NCBI RefSeq assembly: GCF_042646065.1
Contig: NZ_JBHRTA010000030.1
Span: 1 to 64,000 of the forward strand
Length of the DNA: 64,000 nucleotides
DNA from: Parapedobacter deserti
GTDB lineage: Bacteria; Bacteroidota; Bacteroidia; Sphingobacteriales; Sphingobacteriaceae
Direction: 5' to 3'
A program made the position numbers and the translations under genes. The notes below the pieces were generated by a model, which had not been told where the DNA came from, did not search any database, and worked only from the letters and a program-made list of their open reading frames with translations. Positions 50,618 to 59,947 of this stretch are shown here, one piece after another. Every line of letters begins with the position of its first letter. The stretch's first letter is position 1.

Positions 50618-52009
50618 TTATTGATAACCTAATAAGCGGAGCACTTGCTTGCTGTTTTGCTCTTCTCCGAACACTTCGAAATTGAATGTCTCGTCACGGT
50701 TTCTCCGGATCAACACATGCTTCGGGGAAGGGAGTAAACAGTGATGTATTCCTCCATATCCACTCAGCACCTCCTGGTATGCACCGGTGTGAAAGAACCC
50801 CAAGTACTGCAGCTTACGGGTTTTCGGCATGAACACGCTGTTAATATGGGCTTCCTGACTATAGTAATCCTGCCCGTCGCACGTGATGCCACCGAGATTT
50901 ACGCGTTCGTATTCGGCATCCCAATTGTTTATAGGCAGCAAAATGTACTTTTGATTGAGTGCCCACACATCGGGTAAATTCGTGATAAAAGAGCCATCAA
51001 GCATCAGCCACTTCTCCCGGTCGTTTTGTTGTTTGCGCCCGATCACCTTATAAAGTATGCCGGAAGCCTCAGCAACGGTATATTTTCCGAACTCGGTGAT
51101 GATATCCGGTTCCATTACCTCATTCTCGGCACAGATCTGTTTGATGCGGTTCACGATTTCATTGACCATATATTCATAGTCAAAGTCATGTACCAGGGAG
51201 TCTTTGAACGGCATACCACCACCGATATCCAAGGTATCCAGATCAGGATTGATTTTCTTGAATTTGCAGTAAAGCGTCACGTATTTCTCCAATTCGTTCC
51301 AATAATATGGCGTGTCAGAGATGCCCGAGTTGATAAAGAAGTGGAGTAGCTTGACCTTGAAATTGGGGTTGGGTGCAATTTTGTTATTGTAAAAATCGAG
51401 GATATCTTCCAACCGTATGCCCAGGCGTGAGGTATAGAATGGGGAATCGGGTTGCTCTTCAGCTGCAATTCTGATACCAAGGTTGCAGGGCTCTGCCAAT
51501 TCGACCTCATCATCGTAGATATTGAACTCTTCCTTATTATCCAATACCGGAATGATGTTTCGGTAGCCGTCGTGCAGCATATCAAGGATATACTGTTTAT
51601 ACTGGTAAGTTTTGAATCCGTTGCAGATGACCGTGATGTCCTTTGTGACTACGCCTTTTTTCTCCAGCGTATCGATCATAGGCATATCGAAAGCAGATGA
51701 AGTCTCTAAGTGAATGTCGTTTTTAAGCGCTTCCTCTACCACATGTTTGAAGTGCGAACTTTTGGTGCAGTAGCAATATTTGTAGGTGCCGCGGTAATTG
51801 TGTTTTAATATCGCAGTCTGAAACAAGATTTTGGCTTGCTGAATCTTTTTGCTGATGATAGGTAGGTAGGTAAACCTAAGAGGAGTCCCGTACGTTTCTA
51901 TCATTTCCATAAGGTTGAGGTCATGGAAATACAGCTCGTCGTCTATGATTTCAAACCCATCTTGGGGAAACCCTACACTTAGGTCAAGAAATTCTTGATA
52001 GCTCTGCAT
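50618..52009 (-). CDS. speA: Arginine decarboxylase (fold III, short Bacteroidota form)
   Basis: The 463-residue protein is a PLP-dependent alanine-racemase-fold decarboxylase. The PLP Lys lies in YKYCYCTKSSHF (about 78), the glycine loop in LDIGGGMPFKDS (about 245) and the C-terminal barrel holds GGIHHCLLPSPKHVLI. It lacks the long insert of the 630-residue E. coli SpeA but matches the shorter biosynthetic arginine decarboxylases of Bacteroidota that feed polyamine synthesis via agmatine. Diaminopimelate decarboxylase is less likely given the sequence. It is divergent from argS. Confidence 0.85.
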   Translation of the reverse strand: MQSYQEFLDLSVGFPQDGFEIIDDELYFHDLNLMEMIETYGTPLRFTYLPIISKKIQQAKILFQTAILKHNYRGTYKYCYCTKSSHFKHVVEEALKNDIHLETSSAFDMPMIDTLEKKGVVTKDITVICNGFKTYQYKQYILDMLHDGYRNIIPVLDNKEEFNIYDDEVELAEPCNLGIRIAAEEQPDSPFYTSRLGIRLEDILDFYNNKIAPNPNFKVKLLHFFINSGISDTPYYWNELEKYVTLYCKFKKINPDLDTLDIGGGMPFKDSLVHDFDYEYMVNEIVNRIKQICAENEVMEPDIITEFGKYTVAEASGILYKVIGRKQQNDREKWLMLDGSFITNLPDVWALNQKYILLPINNWDAEYERVNLGGITCDGQDYYSQEAHINSVFMPKTRKLQYLGFFHTGAYQEVLSGYGGIHHCLLPSPKHVLIRRNRDETFNFEVFGEEQNSKQVLRLLGYQ

Positions 52010-52109
52010 TTTTTACAATTTTCTTCTGATTAATCATCTGCTTTTCAATGGCAGACGACAACTATCCAAACATCCATTTGCATATGATGGCCTGTTTGTC
52101 TAAGTTTGG

Positions 52110-52159
52110 CAAAGATATGTTTTCGCGACGAAACGATATATATATCTAATGTAAATTTG
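52110..52159. promoter_or_regulatory. Divergent promoters of speA and argS
   Basis: The complement of 52110-52117 reads TATCTTTG, a perfect minus-strand -7 box for speA with a leader of about 95 bases. TAAATTTG at 52152-52159 is a perfect plus-strand box for argS with a leader of about 40 bases. The 34 bases between the two boxes are AT-rich. Both genes use arginine, and they share this 194-base control region. Confidence 0.5.
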
Positions 52160-52203
52160 CAATATCGGTCGCCGAAGCTAAATGACTAACGCTTAATACT
52201 TAC

Positions 52204-53988
52204 ATGACTAATACGATCCAACACCAACTCATTCATTATACGAAACAAGCGGTCGGTGAATTATACCAGGCAGACATACCAGAAAACCAAATTACCATTC
52301 AGGATACAAGGAAAGAATTTGAAGGTCAGTTGACCATTGTCGTATTCCCCATAACCCGGTACTCAAAGAAGCCTCCTGAAGAGACGGGAAATGAGCTTGG
52401 GGCCTATCTGCAAGAACGCATGGCTGAGCTGGCCTCCTTCAATACCATTAAAGGCTTTCTTAACCTGAGTCTGTCCGACTCTTATTGGGTTAACTTATTT
52501 ACAACACAAGTAGCGCAGGAAAACTTTGGTGCATTTCCAGCAAACGGCCGAACGCTGATGGTCGAATATTCATCGCCGAATACCAACAAACCCTTGCACC
52601 TGGGGCATATCCGTAATAACCTTTTGGGGTATTCCGTTGCTGAGATTCTGAAAGCGTACGGTTATTCTGTGATTAAGGCAAACTTAGTAAACGACCGCGG
52701 TATACACATTTGTAAATCGATGCTGGCGTGGCAACGGTGGGGCAATGGGGAGACGCCCGAGAGCAGCGGCTTGAAAGGTGACCACCTGGTCGGCAAGTAC
52801 TATGTGCTGTTTGACAAAGCGTACAAGCAGGAGGTCGATGAGTTGAAAGCGCGCGGCGTAGGTGAGGAGGAAGCTAAGAAGCAGGCGCCCATTATCCGCG
52901 AAGCCCAGCAGATGCTCCAACAATGGGAAGCCGGTGATGAACTGGTGATCGCGCTTTGGAAAACGATGAATAGTTGGGTATATGCCGGTTTTGAACAGAC
53001 TTACGGTCGACTTGGCGTAGACTTTGATAAGTATTATTATGAATCGAATACGTACCTGTTAGGAAAAGATATCATTCAAGAGGGCTTGGACAAAGGAGTG
53101 TTCTTCCGGAAGCCTGACAACTCCGTGTGGATAGATCTTACGGAAGATGGCCTTGACGAGAAACTGGTGCTACGGGGTGATGGTACATCCGTCTACATCA
53201 CACAGGATTTAGGTACCGCCCAGCTCAAATATGACGATTTCCAAATGGAAGAGTCTATATATGTTGTTGGTAATGAGCAAGACTATCATTTCAAGGTGCT
53301 TTTTCTAATCCTAAAAAAACTGGGCAAAACTTGGGCTGATGGATTGTTCCATTTGTCCTACGGCATGGTTGATCTGCCATCGGGCAAGATGAAGTCGCGC
53401 GAGGGTACGGTAGTAGATGCCGACGACCTGATGGACGAGATGTTGGCCACGGCCAGAAAACGTACCGAGGAATTGGGCAAAACCGAAGGGTTGTCTAACA
53501 GTGAAAAAGCGCACCTTTACCACATTATCGGGATGGGCGCGCTCAAATATTTCCTGCTAAAGGTGGAACCCAAGAAGCGGCTACTTTTTGACCCCAGCGA
53601 GTCCATCGATTTCCAAGGGCATACCGGACCGTTTATCCAGTATACCCACGCACGTATTAAATCGGTGCTCGCCAAGGGCAGCTATTCAAAAGAGGCCCAT
53701 ACCGCGGCGCCTGTGTCATTGACGGAAAGCGAACGGGATTTGATCAGACTCCTGAGCGACTATCCGGCGGCAATCGAAGCATCGGCTAAGGAATTCAGTC
53801 CAGCTCAACTGGCCAATTACTGCTATGACGTCGCTAAACAATACAATAAGTTTTACCACGAAGAGCCGATTTTAAAAGCAGCAGATACGATGGCACGAAA
53901 CTTCCGGCTAAACTTATCAGCCGCTGCAGCCGATGTCATTGCCAACGCGATGAAGCTGCTGGGCATCGAAGTGCCGGAAAGAATGTAA
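52204..53988 (+). CDS. argS: Arginyl-tRNA synthetase
   Basis: The 594-residue class I synthetase has the N-terminal tRNA D-loop-binding domain (about 1-110), the HIGH-type motif in SSPNTNKPLHLGHIRNNLLG (about 125-144), VNDRGIHICKSM, and the DALR anticodon-binding domain ending in ANAMKLLGIEVPERM. The KMSKS region is KMKSREG (about 395), the usual ArgRS form. It charges tRNA-Arg in the cytoplasm. A perfect -7 box lies at 52152-52159. Confidence 0.97.
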   Translation: MTNTIQHQLIHYTKQAVGELYQADIPENQITIQDTRKEFEGQLTIVVFPITRYSKKPPEETGNELGAYLQERMAELASFNTIKGFLNLSLSDSYWVNLFTTQVAQENFGAFPANGRTLMVEYSSPNTNKPLHLGHIRNNLLGYSVAEILKAYGYSVIKANLVNDRGIHICKSMLAWQRWGNGETPESSGLKGDHLVGKYYVLFDKAYKQEVDELKARGVGEEEAKKQAPIIREAQQMLQQWEAGDELVIALWKTMNSWVYAGFEQTYGRLGVDFDKYYYESNTYLLGKDIIQEGLDKGVFFRKPDNSVWIDLTEDGLDEKLVLRGDGTSVYITQDLGTAQLKYDDFQMEESIYVVGNEQDYHFKVLFLILKKLGKTWADGLFHLSYGMVDLPSGKMKSREGTVVDADDLMDEMLATARKRTEELGKTEGLSNSEKAHLYHIIGMGALKYFLLKVEPKKRLLFDPSESIDFQGHTGPFIQYTHARIKSVLAKGSYSKEAHTAAPVSLTESERDLIRLLSDYPAAIEASAKEFSPAQLANYCYDVAKQYNKFYHEEPILKAADTMARNFRLNLSAAAADVIANAMKLLGIEVPERM

Positions 53989-54029
53989 ACTTTTGCACGT
54001 AAGTCTGTTTTAACGTCTATGCTTAAAAC

Positions 54030-55109
54030 ATGTCTAAAAGAAGAATAAACGTTGGTCTAATTGGATTCGGCATGGCGGGGCAAGTTTTTCATGCACCGGT
54101 GATCACATCGGTCGAAGGACTGAAATTGCACAGGGTGAGCGCCCGGAGACAGGAGCAACGGGATGTCTTGCGCAGCCGGTACGCGGATGTGATTGCCGTG
54201 GACGATGTGAAAGCCATTGTCCATGCCGCAGACATCGATCTGGTCGTAATCGCGACATCCAATGTTGCGCATTATGCGTTGACGAGCGAAGCGTTGCTGG
54301 CTGGTAAGCACGTGGTGGTGGAAAAGCCCTTTACAATTACTGCGAAAGAGGCCAACGAGCTTATCGCGTTGGCCGAAGCTCAGAATTGTATACTCACCGT
54401 ACATCATAATGCGCGCTGGAATAGCGACTACTTGACCGTGAAACGGATCATCGACAGCGGCAGGTTGGGCCGATTGGTGTCTTTTGAGGCCCGTTATGAC
54501 CGTTTCCGGAATACCTTGCGGGAAAACGCATGGCGGGAAGCGGATTTGCCAGGATCGGGTATCTTGTATGATCTAGGCGCGCATCTGATCGATCAATCCA
54601 TCCAGCTGTTCGGTTTCCCTAACGCGGTAAATGCTGACTTACGCATGCAGCGCCCGGGCGCCCGGGCCGTAGATGACTTCGAGTTGATCCTGAATTATCC
54701 GCAGCTTAAGGTGTCACTCAAAGGTGCTATGCTTGTAAAAGAGCCGTCGCCACGGTATGCTTTATATGGTTTAAACGGGACGTTTGTAAAATATGGCATC
54801 GACCCGCAGGAAGCGGCCCTCAAAGCGGGAGAGTCTCCGCGGGAGAACCCCGATTGGGGAAGGGAACCCAGGGAGATTTGGGGGAAACTGAACGTACTGT
54901 TGGACGGACAGGACCATATCGAACACGTAGAAAGTGAACGGGGTGATTACCCTGCCTTCTACCGGAACGTTTATGAAACCATTTGCGGAAGACAATCGTT
55001 GGCTGTAAAGCCGGAGGAAGCGCGAGATGTCATTTGCGTCATTGAAAGTGCCCAGCGAAGCTGGGATGAAAAGCGAACGGTTGCGTTGGACTTGCTTGCC
55101 TGCCGATAG
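54030..55109 (+). CDS. Gfo/Idh/MocA-family oxidoreductase
   Basis: The 359-residue protein has an N-terminal NAD(P)-binding Rossmann fold (LIGFGMAGQVFHAPVI at about 9-24; VVIATSNVAHY) and the catalytic-site motif VVEKPF (about 95). The C-terminal beta-sheet domain includes GSGILYDLGAHLIDQSIQLF, with the Asp and His usual for sugar-dehydrogenase activity. It resembles YvaA/MviM-type enzymes acting on inositol- or sugar-like substrates; the true substrate is unknown. It lies 41 bases after argS and 23 bases before the BaiN-type gene. Confidence 0.9.
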   Translation: MSKRRINVGLIGFGMAGQVFHAPVITSVEGLKLHRVSARRQEQRDVLRSRYADVIAVDDVKAIVHAADIDLVVIATSNVAHYALTSEALLAGKHVVVEKPFTITAKEANELIALAEAQNCILTVHHNARWNSDYLTVKRIIDSGRLGRLVSFEARYDRFRNTLRENAWREADLPGSGILYDLGAHLIDQSIQLFGFPNAVNADLRMQRPGARAVDDFELILNYPQLKVSLKGAMLVKEPSPRYALYGLNGTFVKYGIDPQEAALKAGESPRENPDWGREPREIWGKLNVLLDGQDHIEHVESERGDYPAFYRNVYETICGRQSLAVKPEEARDVICVIESAQRSWDEKRTVALDLLACR

Positions 55110-55132
55110 GTAAGCGATTATACCGGAAAGTT

Positions 55133-56332
55133 TTGGACAATCAATACGATGCTATCATTATAGGGGGTGGAGCTTGTGGCCTGATGTGTGCTGTGCAAGC
55201 GGGAATGCGAGGTAGGCGCACGCTGACGCTTGAACGCAACGACCGTCCGGGAGCGAAAATCCTAATTTCGGGAGGAGGGAGGTGTAATTATACTAACCTT
55301 TATACCAGCACAGCAAACTTTGTTTCGGCCGATCCAACGTTCGCCAATCCCGCCTTCGAGCGGTGGGGCGTGTCCGATACCATTACGTTTTTTGAGCAGC
55401 ATGGGATAGTGGGAAAGGAAAAAACACAGGGACAGCTTTTTCCCGTGAGTGACAACGCCAAAGACATTGTACGGATGTTCATTACATTGATGCGACGATA
55501 TGGGCAACCGCTGAGCTTGAATAGCAAGGTGGTGTCGGTTGCCAAGTCATCGGATGGCGTGTTCGACGTAACCTATGAACATGAAGGCGTTTTAACAACA
55601 GCACGGGCAGGATCAGTAGTGATGGCAAGTGGAGGGCTGCCAGTCGCCAAGCTCGGGGCCAGTGACTTTGCATTGCGGATTGCTCGTCAGTTCGGTTTAG
55701 ACGTGGTGCCGACCGCTCCAGCGCTTGTGCCGTTGACCATTACAGGCAAAGATGCGGATTGGTTTGCTGCGCTTTCTGGCAACAGTGTCTTTTGCCGGGT
55801 GTCCAATGCACGTATCTGCTTCGAAGAACATATTTTGTTTACTCACTGGGGGTTAAGCGGACCTGCTATTCTGCAGATTTCCTCGTACTGGCGGCCGGGA
55901 GAAACCATTACGATTGATCTGCTGCCAAATCAATCTATCGAGCAACTCATCAAAGCAGAAAGGGACGAGGGAGGAAAGAGGCTGGTTGGGCAGCTATTAG
56001 CTGATTTTTTTTCACGGAGATTAGTGGATTCGTTGGGTAAGCTTTTGCCAGTCAATGTTAAAATCGCTTCACTTGGAAAGGCCGACGCTAAGCGAATTGC
56101 CGAAACAATACATCGATTTAAAGTGAAGCCTGCCGGCGATAAGGGGTATAACAAGGCAGAGGTGATGCGGGGCGGCGTAGCTACAAACGGACTTGATCCG
56201 AAGACGCTGGAGGCGAGTTGTGTACGAGGGTTATATTTCGGCGGGGAGTGTGTGGATATGACCGGGTGGCTAGGCGGCTATAATTTTCAGTGGGCATGGG
56301 CCAGTGGTTACCTCATTGCACAAGCGATATAA
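55133..56332 (+). CDS. BaiN/HI0933-family NAD(P)/FAD-dependent oxidoreductase
   Basis: TTG 55133 starts a 399-residue protein directly at the dinucleotide-binding fold (AIIIGGGACGLMCAVQAG), preceded by GGAAAG. The family signature GAKILISGGGRCNYTN (about 42-57) and C-terminal GLYFGGECVDMTGWLGGYNF are complete. Members include HI0933 and BaiN; some reduce C=C bonds of steroids, most have no assigned substrate. It may be cotranscribed with the Gfo/Idh gene. Confidence 0.92.
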   Translation: MDNQYDAIIIGGGACGLMCAVQAGMRGRRTLTLERNDRPGAKILISGGGRCNYTNLYTSTANFVSADPTFANPAFERWGVSDTITFFEQHGIVGKEKTQGQLFPVSDNAKDIVRMFITLMRRYGQPLSLNSKVVSVAKSSDGVFDVTYEHEGVLTTARAGSVVMASGGLPVAKLGASDFALRIARQFGLDVVPTAPALVPLTITGKDADWFAALSGNSVFCRVSNARICFEEHILFTHWGLSGPAILQISSYWRPGETITIDLLPNQSIEQLIKAERDEGGKRLVGQLLADFFSRRLVDSLGKLLPVNVKIASLGKADAKRIAETIHRFKVKPAGDKGYNKAEVMRGGVATNGLDPKTLEASCVRGLYFGGECVDMTGWLGGYNFQWAWASGYLIAQAI

Positions 56333-56426
56333 TTTCTCTTATTTTTTTGGTAAGCTAAAACGGTTTAATATATTTGGCCGCTCGTTATGCTGAAACGCTT
56401 GCGATTGACTGATTAAACCTTAACGA

Positions 56427-57698
56427 ATGGAAAATTCAATATCACGGGCTGCGGCAGCAACGCCGTCGTCAAGTCAAAAATCGGCACCGCTCACCGAACG
56501 CAGGTACTGGCTCGTATTCGGTTTTGTCACCCTGTTGTTTTTGCTTTGGGGCGTCGCCATTACGATGGGAGACGTACTGAACAAGCACTTTCAGAATGTC
56601 CTTGGTGTCACTAGGGCCGAATCGGGGCTTGTGCAGTTCTCGATTTTCGGTGCGTATGCGGTTATGGGCATTCCAGCCGGCCTTTTCATGAAGCGTTTCG
56701 GATATAAAAAAGGCGTGCTTTTGGGACTGTCGCTTTATGCGATCGGTTCGTTTATGTTTGTTCCAGCAGCTGACGCGGAATCATTCACTTTTTTCCGGGT
56801 GGCTTTGTTTGTATTAGCTTGTGGTTTAGCTACGTTGGAAACCGTCGCGCATCCGTTTGTTGCGGCATTGGGTACACAGGCATCGAGCGACCGGCGTATC
56901 AATTTCGCGCAATCATTCAACGGACTGGGCACAATTATCGGCCCACTGTTGGGAAGCTACTTCATTTTGAGTGGTAATATCGGTGAGGTGGGCAGCCTCA
57001 CGTCTATAAAAATGCTTTATGTTGGCATCGGCCTTACCATTTTCCTGGTGGCGGTAGCCTTCAGCTTGCTACGGGTACCTGTCTTACCTTTTGAAGGAAG
57101 TGATAGCCCAACCGGTGCACAATCTGGAGGGGCAGTATTGCCGAGGAAAAGTTTGTTCCAGCACCGACATTTTGTATGGGCCTTTGTCGCGCAATTCTTC
57201 AACGCTGCCGCGCAGGGCGGTACGTGGGCATTCTTTATCAACTACGGACACGAAAAGATGGGGTTGTCGGACGAGGTGGCAGGATATTATTTTGCGGTAA
57301 GTATGGTATTGATGACCGTTGGACGATTTGCTGGGACATTTTTGATGAAGTATGTGGCACCAAACAAACTGTTGGCTATCTTTGCTCTGTGCAACATTGT
57401 GATGTGTATCATTATCGGCCAGAGTTGGGGCTGGCCATCTTTCGTCGCGTTGCTGATGCTTAATTTCTTTTTCAGTATCATGTTTCCGACCATCTTCAGT
57501 CTCGGGCTGAAAGATCTCGGGCCGCATACACAGCAAGCATCTTCCTTTATTGTAATGGGGGTGGTTGGTGCAGCCATTTTCCCATTCATCATGGGAAGGG
57601 TGGCTGATTTCGATGTTGGAGTAGCCTATTATTTGCCTATAATCTGCTACTTCGTGATTTTTCTTTTTGGAGCAAGATTTTATAAAACAAGCGAGTAG
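56427..57698 (+). CDS. FHS-family sugar MFS transporter (FucP/GluP type)
   Basis: The 423-residue protein has twelve helices and the FHS hallmarks: FLLWGVAITMGDVLNKHFQ in helix 1 and MGIPAGLFMKRFGYKKGVLL in helices 2-3. The signature ATLETVAHPFVAALG has His in place of the usual Asn-Pro context (ETSANPY in FucP), and NFAQSFNGLGTIIGP follows. Such carriers import fucose, glucose, galactose or N-acetylglucosamine with protons. The N-terminal 25 residues are a Ser/Ala-rich cytoplasmic extension. It stands between the BaiN gene and rnpB. Confidence 0.88.
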   Translation: MENSISRAAAATPSSSQKSAPLTERRYWLVFGFVTLLFLLWGVAITMGDVLNKHFQNVLGVTRAESGLVQFSIFGAYAVMGIPAGLFMKRFGYKKGVLLGLSLYAIGSFMFVPAADAESFTFFRVALFVLACGLATLETVAHPFVAALGTQASSDRRINFAQSFNGLGTIIGPLLGSYFILSGNIGEVGSLTSIKMLYVGIGLTIFLVAVAFSLLRVPVLPFEGSDSPTGAQSGGAVLPRKSLFQHRHFVWAFVAQFFNAAAQGGTWAFFINYGHEKMGLSDEVAGYYFAVSMVLMTVGRFAGTFLMKYVAPNKLLAIFALCNIVMCIIIGQSWGWPSFVALLMLNFFFSIMFPTIFSLGLKDLGPHTQQASSFIVMGVVGAAIFPFIMGRVADFDVGVAYYLPIICYFVIFLFGARFYKTSE

Positions 57699-57775
57699 CG
57701 ACCGGCGGTCTCTCTAAAAAAACAGCTTACGGGTTTGGGGGTGATCCTACACTTTCAGTTTCCTGACTTATTGTT

Positions 57776-57783
57776 TATCTTTG
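57776..57783 (+). promoter_or_regulatory. -7 box of rnpB
   Basis: TATCTTTG is a perfect TAnnTTTG box; TTTC at 57753-57756 lies 19 bases upstream as a weak -33 element. The start would be at about 57788, exactly where the P1 helix of RNase P RNA begins. Confidence 0.6.
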
Positions 57784-57787
57784 TGCG

Positions 57788-58183
57788 GAAGCAAACCTGT
57801 TCTATCGCTCCGCTGCTAGGCAGGGGGAGGAAAGTCCGGACAACGCAGAGCGCCCCGCTTCCTAACGGGAAGGGTTCCGGTGAGTATCGGGATACGGAAA
57901 GTGCCACAGAAAATAAACCGCCCCGATAGGTGTCGGGGTAAGGGTGAAAACGTGGGGTAAGAGCCCACGGCTTTGTATGGCGACATACATCGCGGTAAAC
58001 CCCGGGGGTTGCAAGGCCAAATAGGTTGTGGGCATCCGGAAGTTGCTCGCTTCCATTCTGCCGGTTGGCAGAAACCGCAACGGGTAGGCCGCTGGAGTCT
58101 GCCAGTGATGGCAGGCCAAGATAAATGATAGAAGCCCCGGCACGCTGGGGAAACAGAATCCGGCTTACAGGGTTTGCTTTTTT
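57788..58183 (+). ncRNA. rnpB: RNase P RNA, bacterial type A
   Basis: The conserved core is clear: GAGGAAAGTCCGGAC (57827-57841), GGTAAACCCC in the centre, AAGATAAATGATAGAAGCC and ACAGAATCCGGCTTAC (58153-58168). P1 is formed by AAGCAAACCTG (57789-57799) pairing with CAGGGTTTGCTT (58168-58179). A T run at 58178-58183 ends the transcript, so the last helix doubles as terminator. Length is about 395 nt. The RNA cleaves 5' leaders from tRNA precursors with the RnpA protein. Confidence 0.96.
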
Positions 58184-58191
58184 AAGTAAAT

Positions 58192-59622
58192 ATGACCAAG
58201 ATATTAATCATAGATGACGAACGTGCCATACGGAGCACGTTGAGGGAAATCCTGGAGTACGAAGACTACAAAGTGATCGATACGGACAACGGTATCGACG
58301 GCTTGGCCATCATCAGGAAAGAGGATGTCGATCTTGTGCTGTGTGATATTAAAATGAGCAAGATGGATGGCATGGAAGTGCTCACAGAGGCCTTGGCTGT
58401 CAAGCCGGACCTGCCATTCATCATGATATCCGGTCACGGAACCATAGAAACAGCTGTTGAGGCAAGCAAGCGGGGCGCTTATGACTTTATCTCCAAACCA
58501 CCCGACCTCAACCGATTGCTGATAACCGTACGCAATGCACTTGAGCGCGGTACGTTGGTGAGCGAAACGAAGGTGTTGAAACGCAAGGTGAGCAAGACAC
58601 GCGATATCCTTGGCAATTCCGAAGCAATCCAACGCATCAAAGAAACGATTGAACGCGTGGCGCCCACAGACGCTAGGGTGCTTGTAACTGGAGCTAATGG
58701 CAGTGGCAAGGAGTTAGTGGCGAGATGGTTGCATGAGAAATCGCCACGTGCAAATGCTCCGCTTGTCGAAGTAAACTGTGCTGCAATTCCTTCGGAATTA
58801 ATTGAAAGCGAGCTTTTTGGGCATGAAAAAGGCTCCTTTACTTCTGCCGTCAAGCAACGTATCGGAAAATTCGAACAGGCACATAATGGGACGTTGTTTT
58901 TGGACGAGATCGGCGACATGAGCCTTTCCGCACAAGCCAAGGTCCTTAGGGCTTTGCAGGAAAACAAGATCACTAGAGTCGGAGGCGAAAAGGAAATCAC
59001 CGTAAACGTTCGGGTGATTGCCGCTACCAACAAAGATTTGCTGAAAGAAATTGATGCAGGCAACTTCCGTATGGACTTGTACCACCGCTTGAGTGTTATT
59101 ATCATTCATGTGCCTAGACTGGTCGATCGTAAGGATGATATCCCGGTGTTGGCTGAGCATTTCTGTGAGGAAGTTTGTGCCGAGTACAACATGCCGGTCA
59201 AGCGAATCACGGATGAGGCGATGGATGTGTTGAAAGAACTGCCCTGGACGGGTAATATCCGTGAGCTCCGCAATATGGTAGAGCGCTTGATCATTTTGAG
59301 CGATAAAGCAATCACAGGAAGGGATGTGAGGGCGTTCGCCAATCCCGGATCGTTTGTAGCTGCGAAAGAAGAAGAACCCAAAACGGTGACCGTAACCGTG
59401 GAAGCGCCACCACCCGTCGGTGTGCAATCAATTGGACATAACACCAATTATGACGATTTTTCTTCTTTCCAGGATTTCAAGGATCATACTGAAAAAGAGT
59501 ATATAAAATATAAGTTGGAAAAAAATGGCTGGAATGTATCAAAAACGGCGGATGAAATTGATATTCAACGAAGCCATCTATACAGTAAAATAGAAAAATA
59601 CGGATTGAGGCGTGAAGCGTGA
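58192..59622 (+). CDS. NtrC-family sigma-54-dependent response regulator
   Basis: The 476-residue protein has a receiver (about 1-118) with Asp9/Asp10 acidic pair, phospho-Asp52 (LVLCDIKMSKMDG) and Lys in FISKPPD. The AAA+ domain (about 140-375) holds Walker A GANGSGKE, Walker B TLFLDEIGD and the Arg-finger region. A Fis-type HTH sits at about 435-472 (NGWNVSKTADEIDIQRSHLY). The sigma-54 contact loop reads GSFTSA instead of GAFTGA. It begins eight bases after the rnpB terminator and has no kinase partner nearby; the hybrid kinase at 19-21.6 kb is a distant candidate. Confidence 0.93.
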   Translation: MTKILIIDDERAIRSTLREILEYEDYKVIDTDNGIDGLAIIRKEDVDLVLCDIKMSKMDGMEVLTEALAVKPDLPFIMISGHGTIETAVEASKRGAYDFISKPPDLNRLLITVRNALERGTLVSETKVLKRKVSKTRDILGNSEAIQRIKETIERVAPTDARVLVTGANGSGKELVARWLHEKSPRANAPLVEVNCAAIPSELIESELFGHEKGSFTSAVKQRIGKFEQAHNGTLFLDEIGDMSLSAQAKVLRALQENKITRVGGEKEITVNVRVIAATNKDLLKEIDAGNFRMDLYHRLSVIIIHVPRLVDRKDDIPVLAEHFCEEVCAEYNMPVKRITDEAMDVLKELPWTGNIRELRNMVERLIILSDKAITGRDVRAFANPGSFVAAKEEEPKTVTVTVEAPPPVGVQSIGHNTNYDDFSSFQDFKDHTEKEYIKYKLEKNGWNVSKTADEIDIQRSHLYSKIEKYGLRREA

Positions 59623-59626
59623 CTGT

Positions 59627-59660
59627 CCGTTGCCCATGGCAAGCCTGCTGTGGGCAACGG
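59627..59660. terminator. Strong hairpin between convergent genes
   Basis: CCGTTGCCCA (59627-59636) and TGGGCAACGG (59651-59660) form a perfect ten-base stem with a 14-base loop, exactly filling the 40-base gap between the sigma-54 regulator and the convergent small membrane-protein gene. It suits a bidirectional terminator although T runs are missing. Confidence 0.6.
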
Positions 59661-59662
59661 CA

Positions 59663-59848
59663 TCACTCATTGAATTTCCGGTACTGCCGTCGAATGAGTA
59701 CCACAACTACAACGATCAGCACAGCTAAACCTAACGCGATATAACCGTACGTCTGCCAGGGATTTTCGGAAGTAGCGGTGTTGCTTTGCTGGGCGGCAAC
59801 AAGGGTGCTAAAAACTGTAAATAATATCAGGGCAGGGACGCGAAGCAT
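59663..59848 (-). CDS. Small exported single-helix membrane protein
   Basis: The 61-residue product has a cleavable-looking signal peptide (about 1-18, ending VAAQ), a short Ser/Thr/Asn-rich external segment, one membrane helix (about 34-52, IALGLAVLIVVVVVLI) and a basic cytoplasmic tail RRQYRKFNE. The order signal, spacer, helix, positive tail is convincing for a real gene despite its size. It lies between the convergent hairpin and hom and has no recognised family. Confidence 0.65.
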   Translation of the reverse strand: MLRVPALILFTVFSTLVAAQQSNTATSENPWQTYGYIALGLAVLIVVVVVLIRRQYRKFNE

Positions 59849-59947
59849 GGTACTGGATTTTGACTTTTTTGCTCAATATATAGTTTAATTATGCATAAGC
59901 AACGTTTATGTTTTTATTGTTTCACTTTTCGGTAATCGGGGAGTCGT

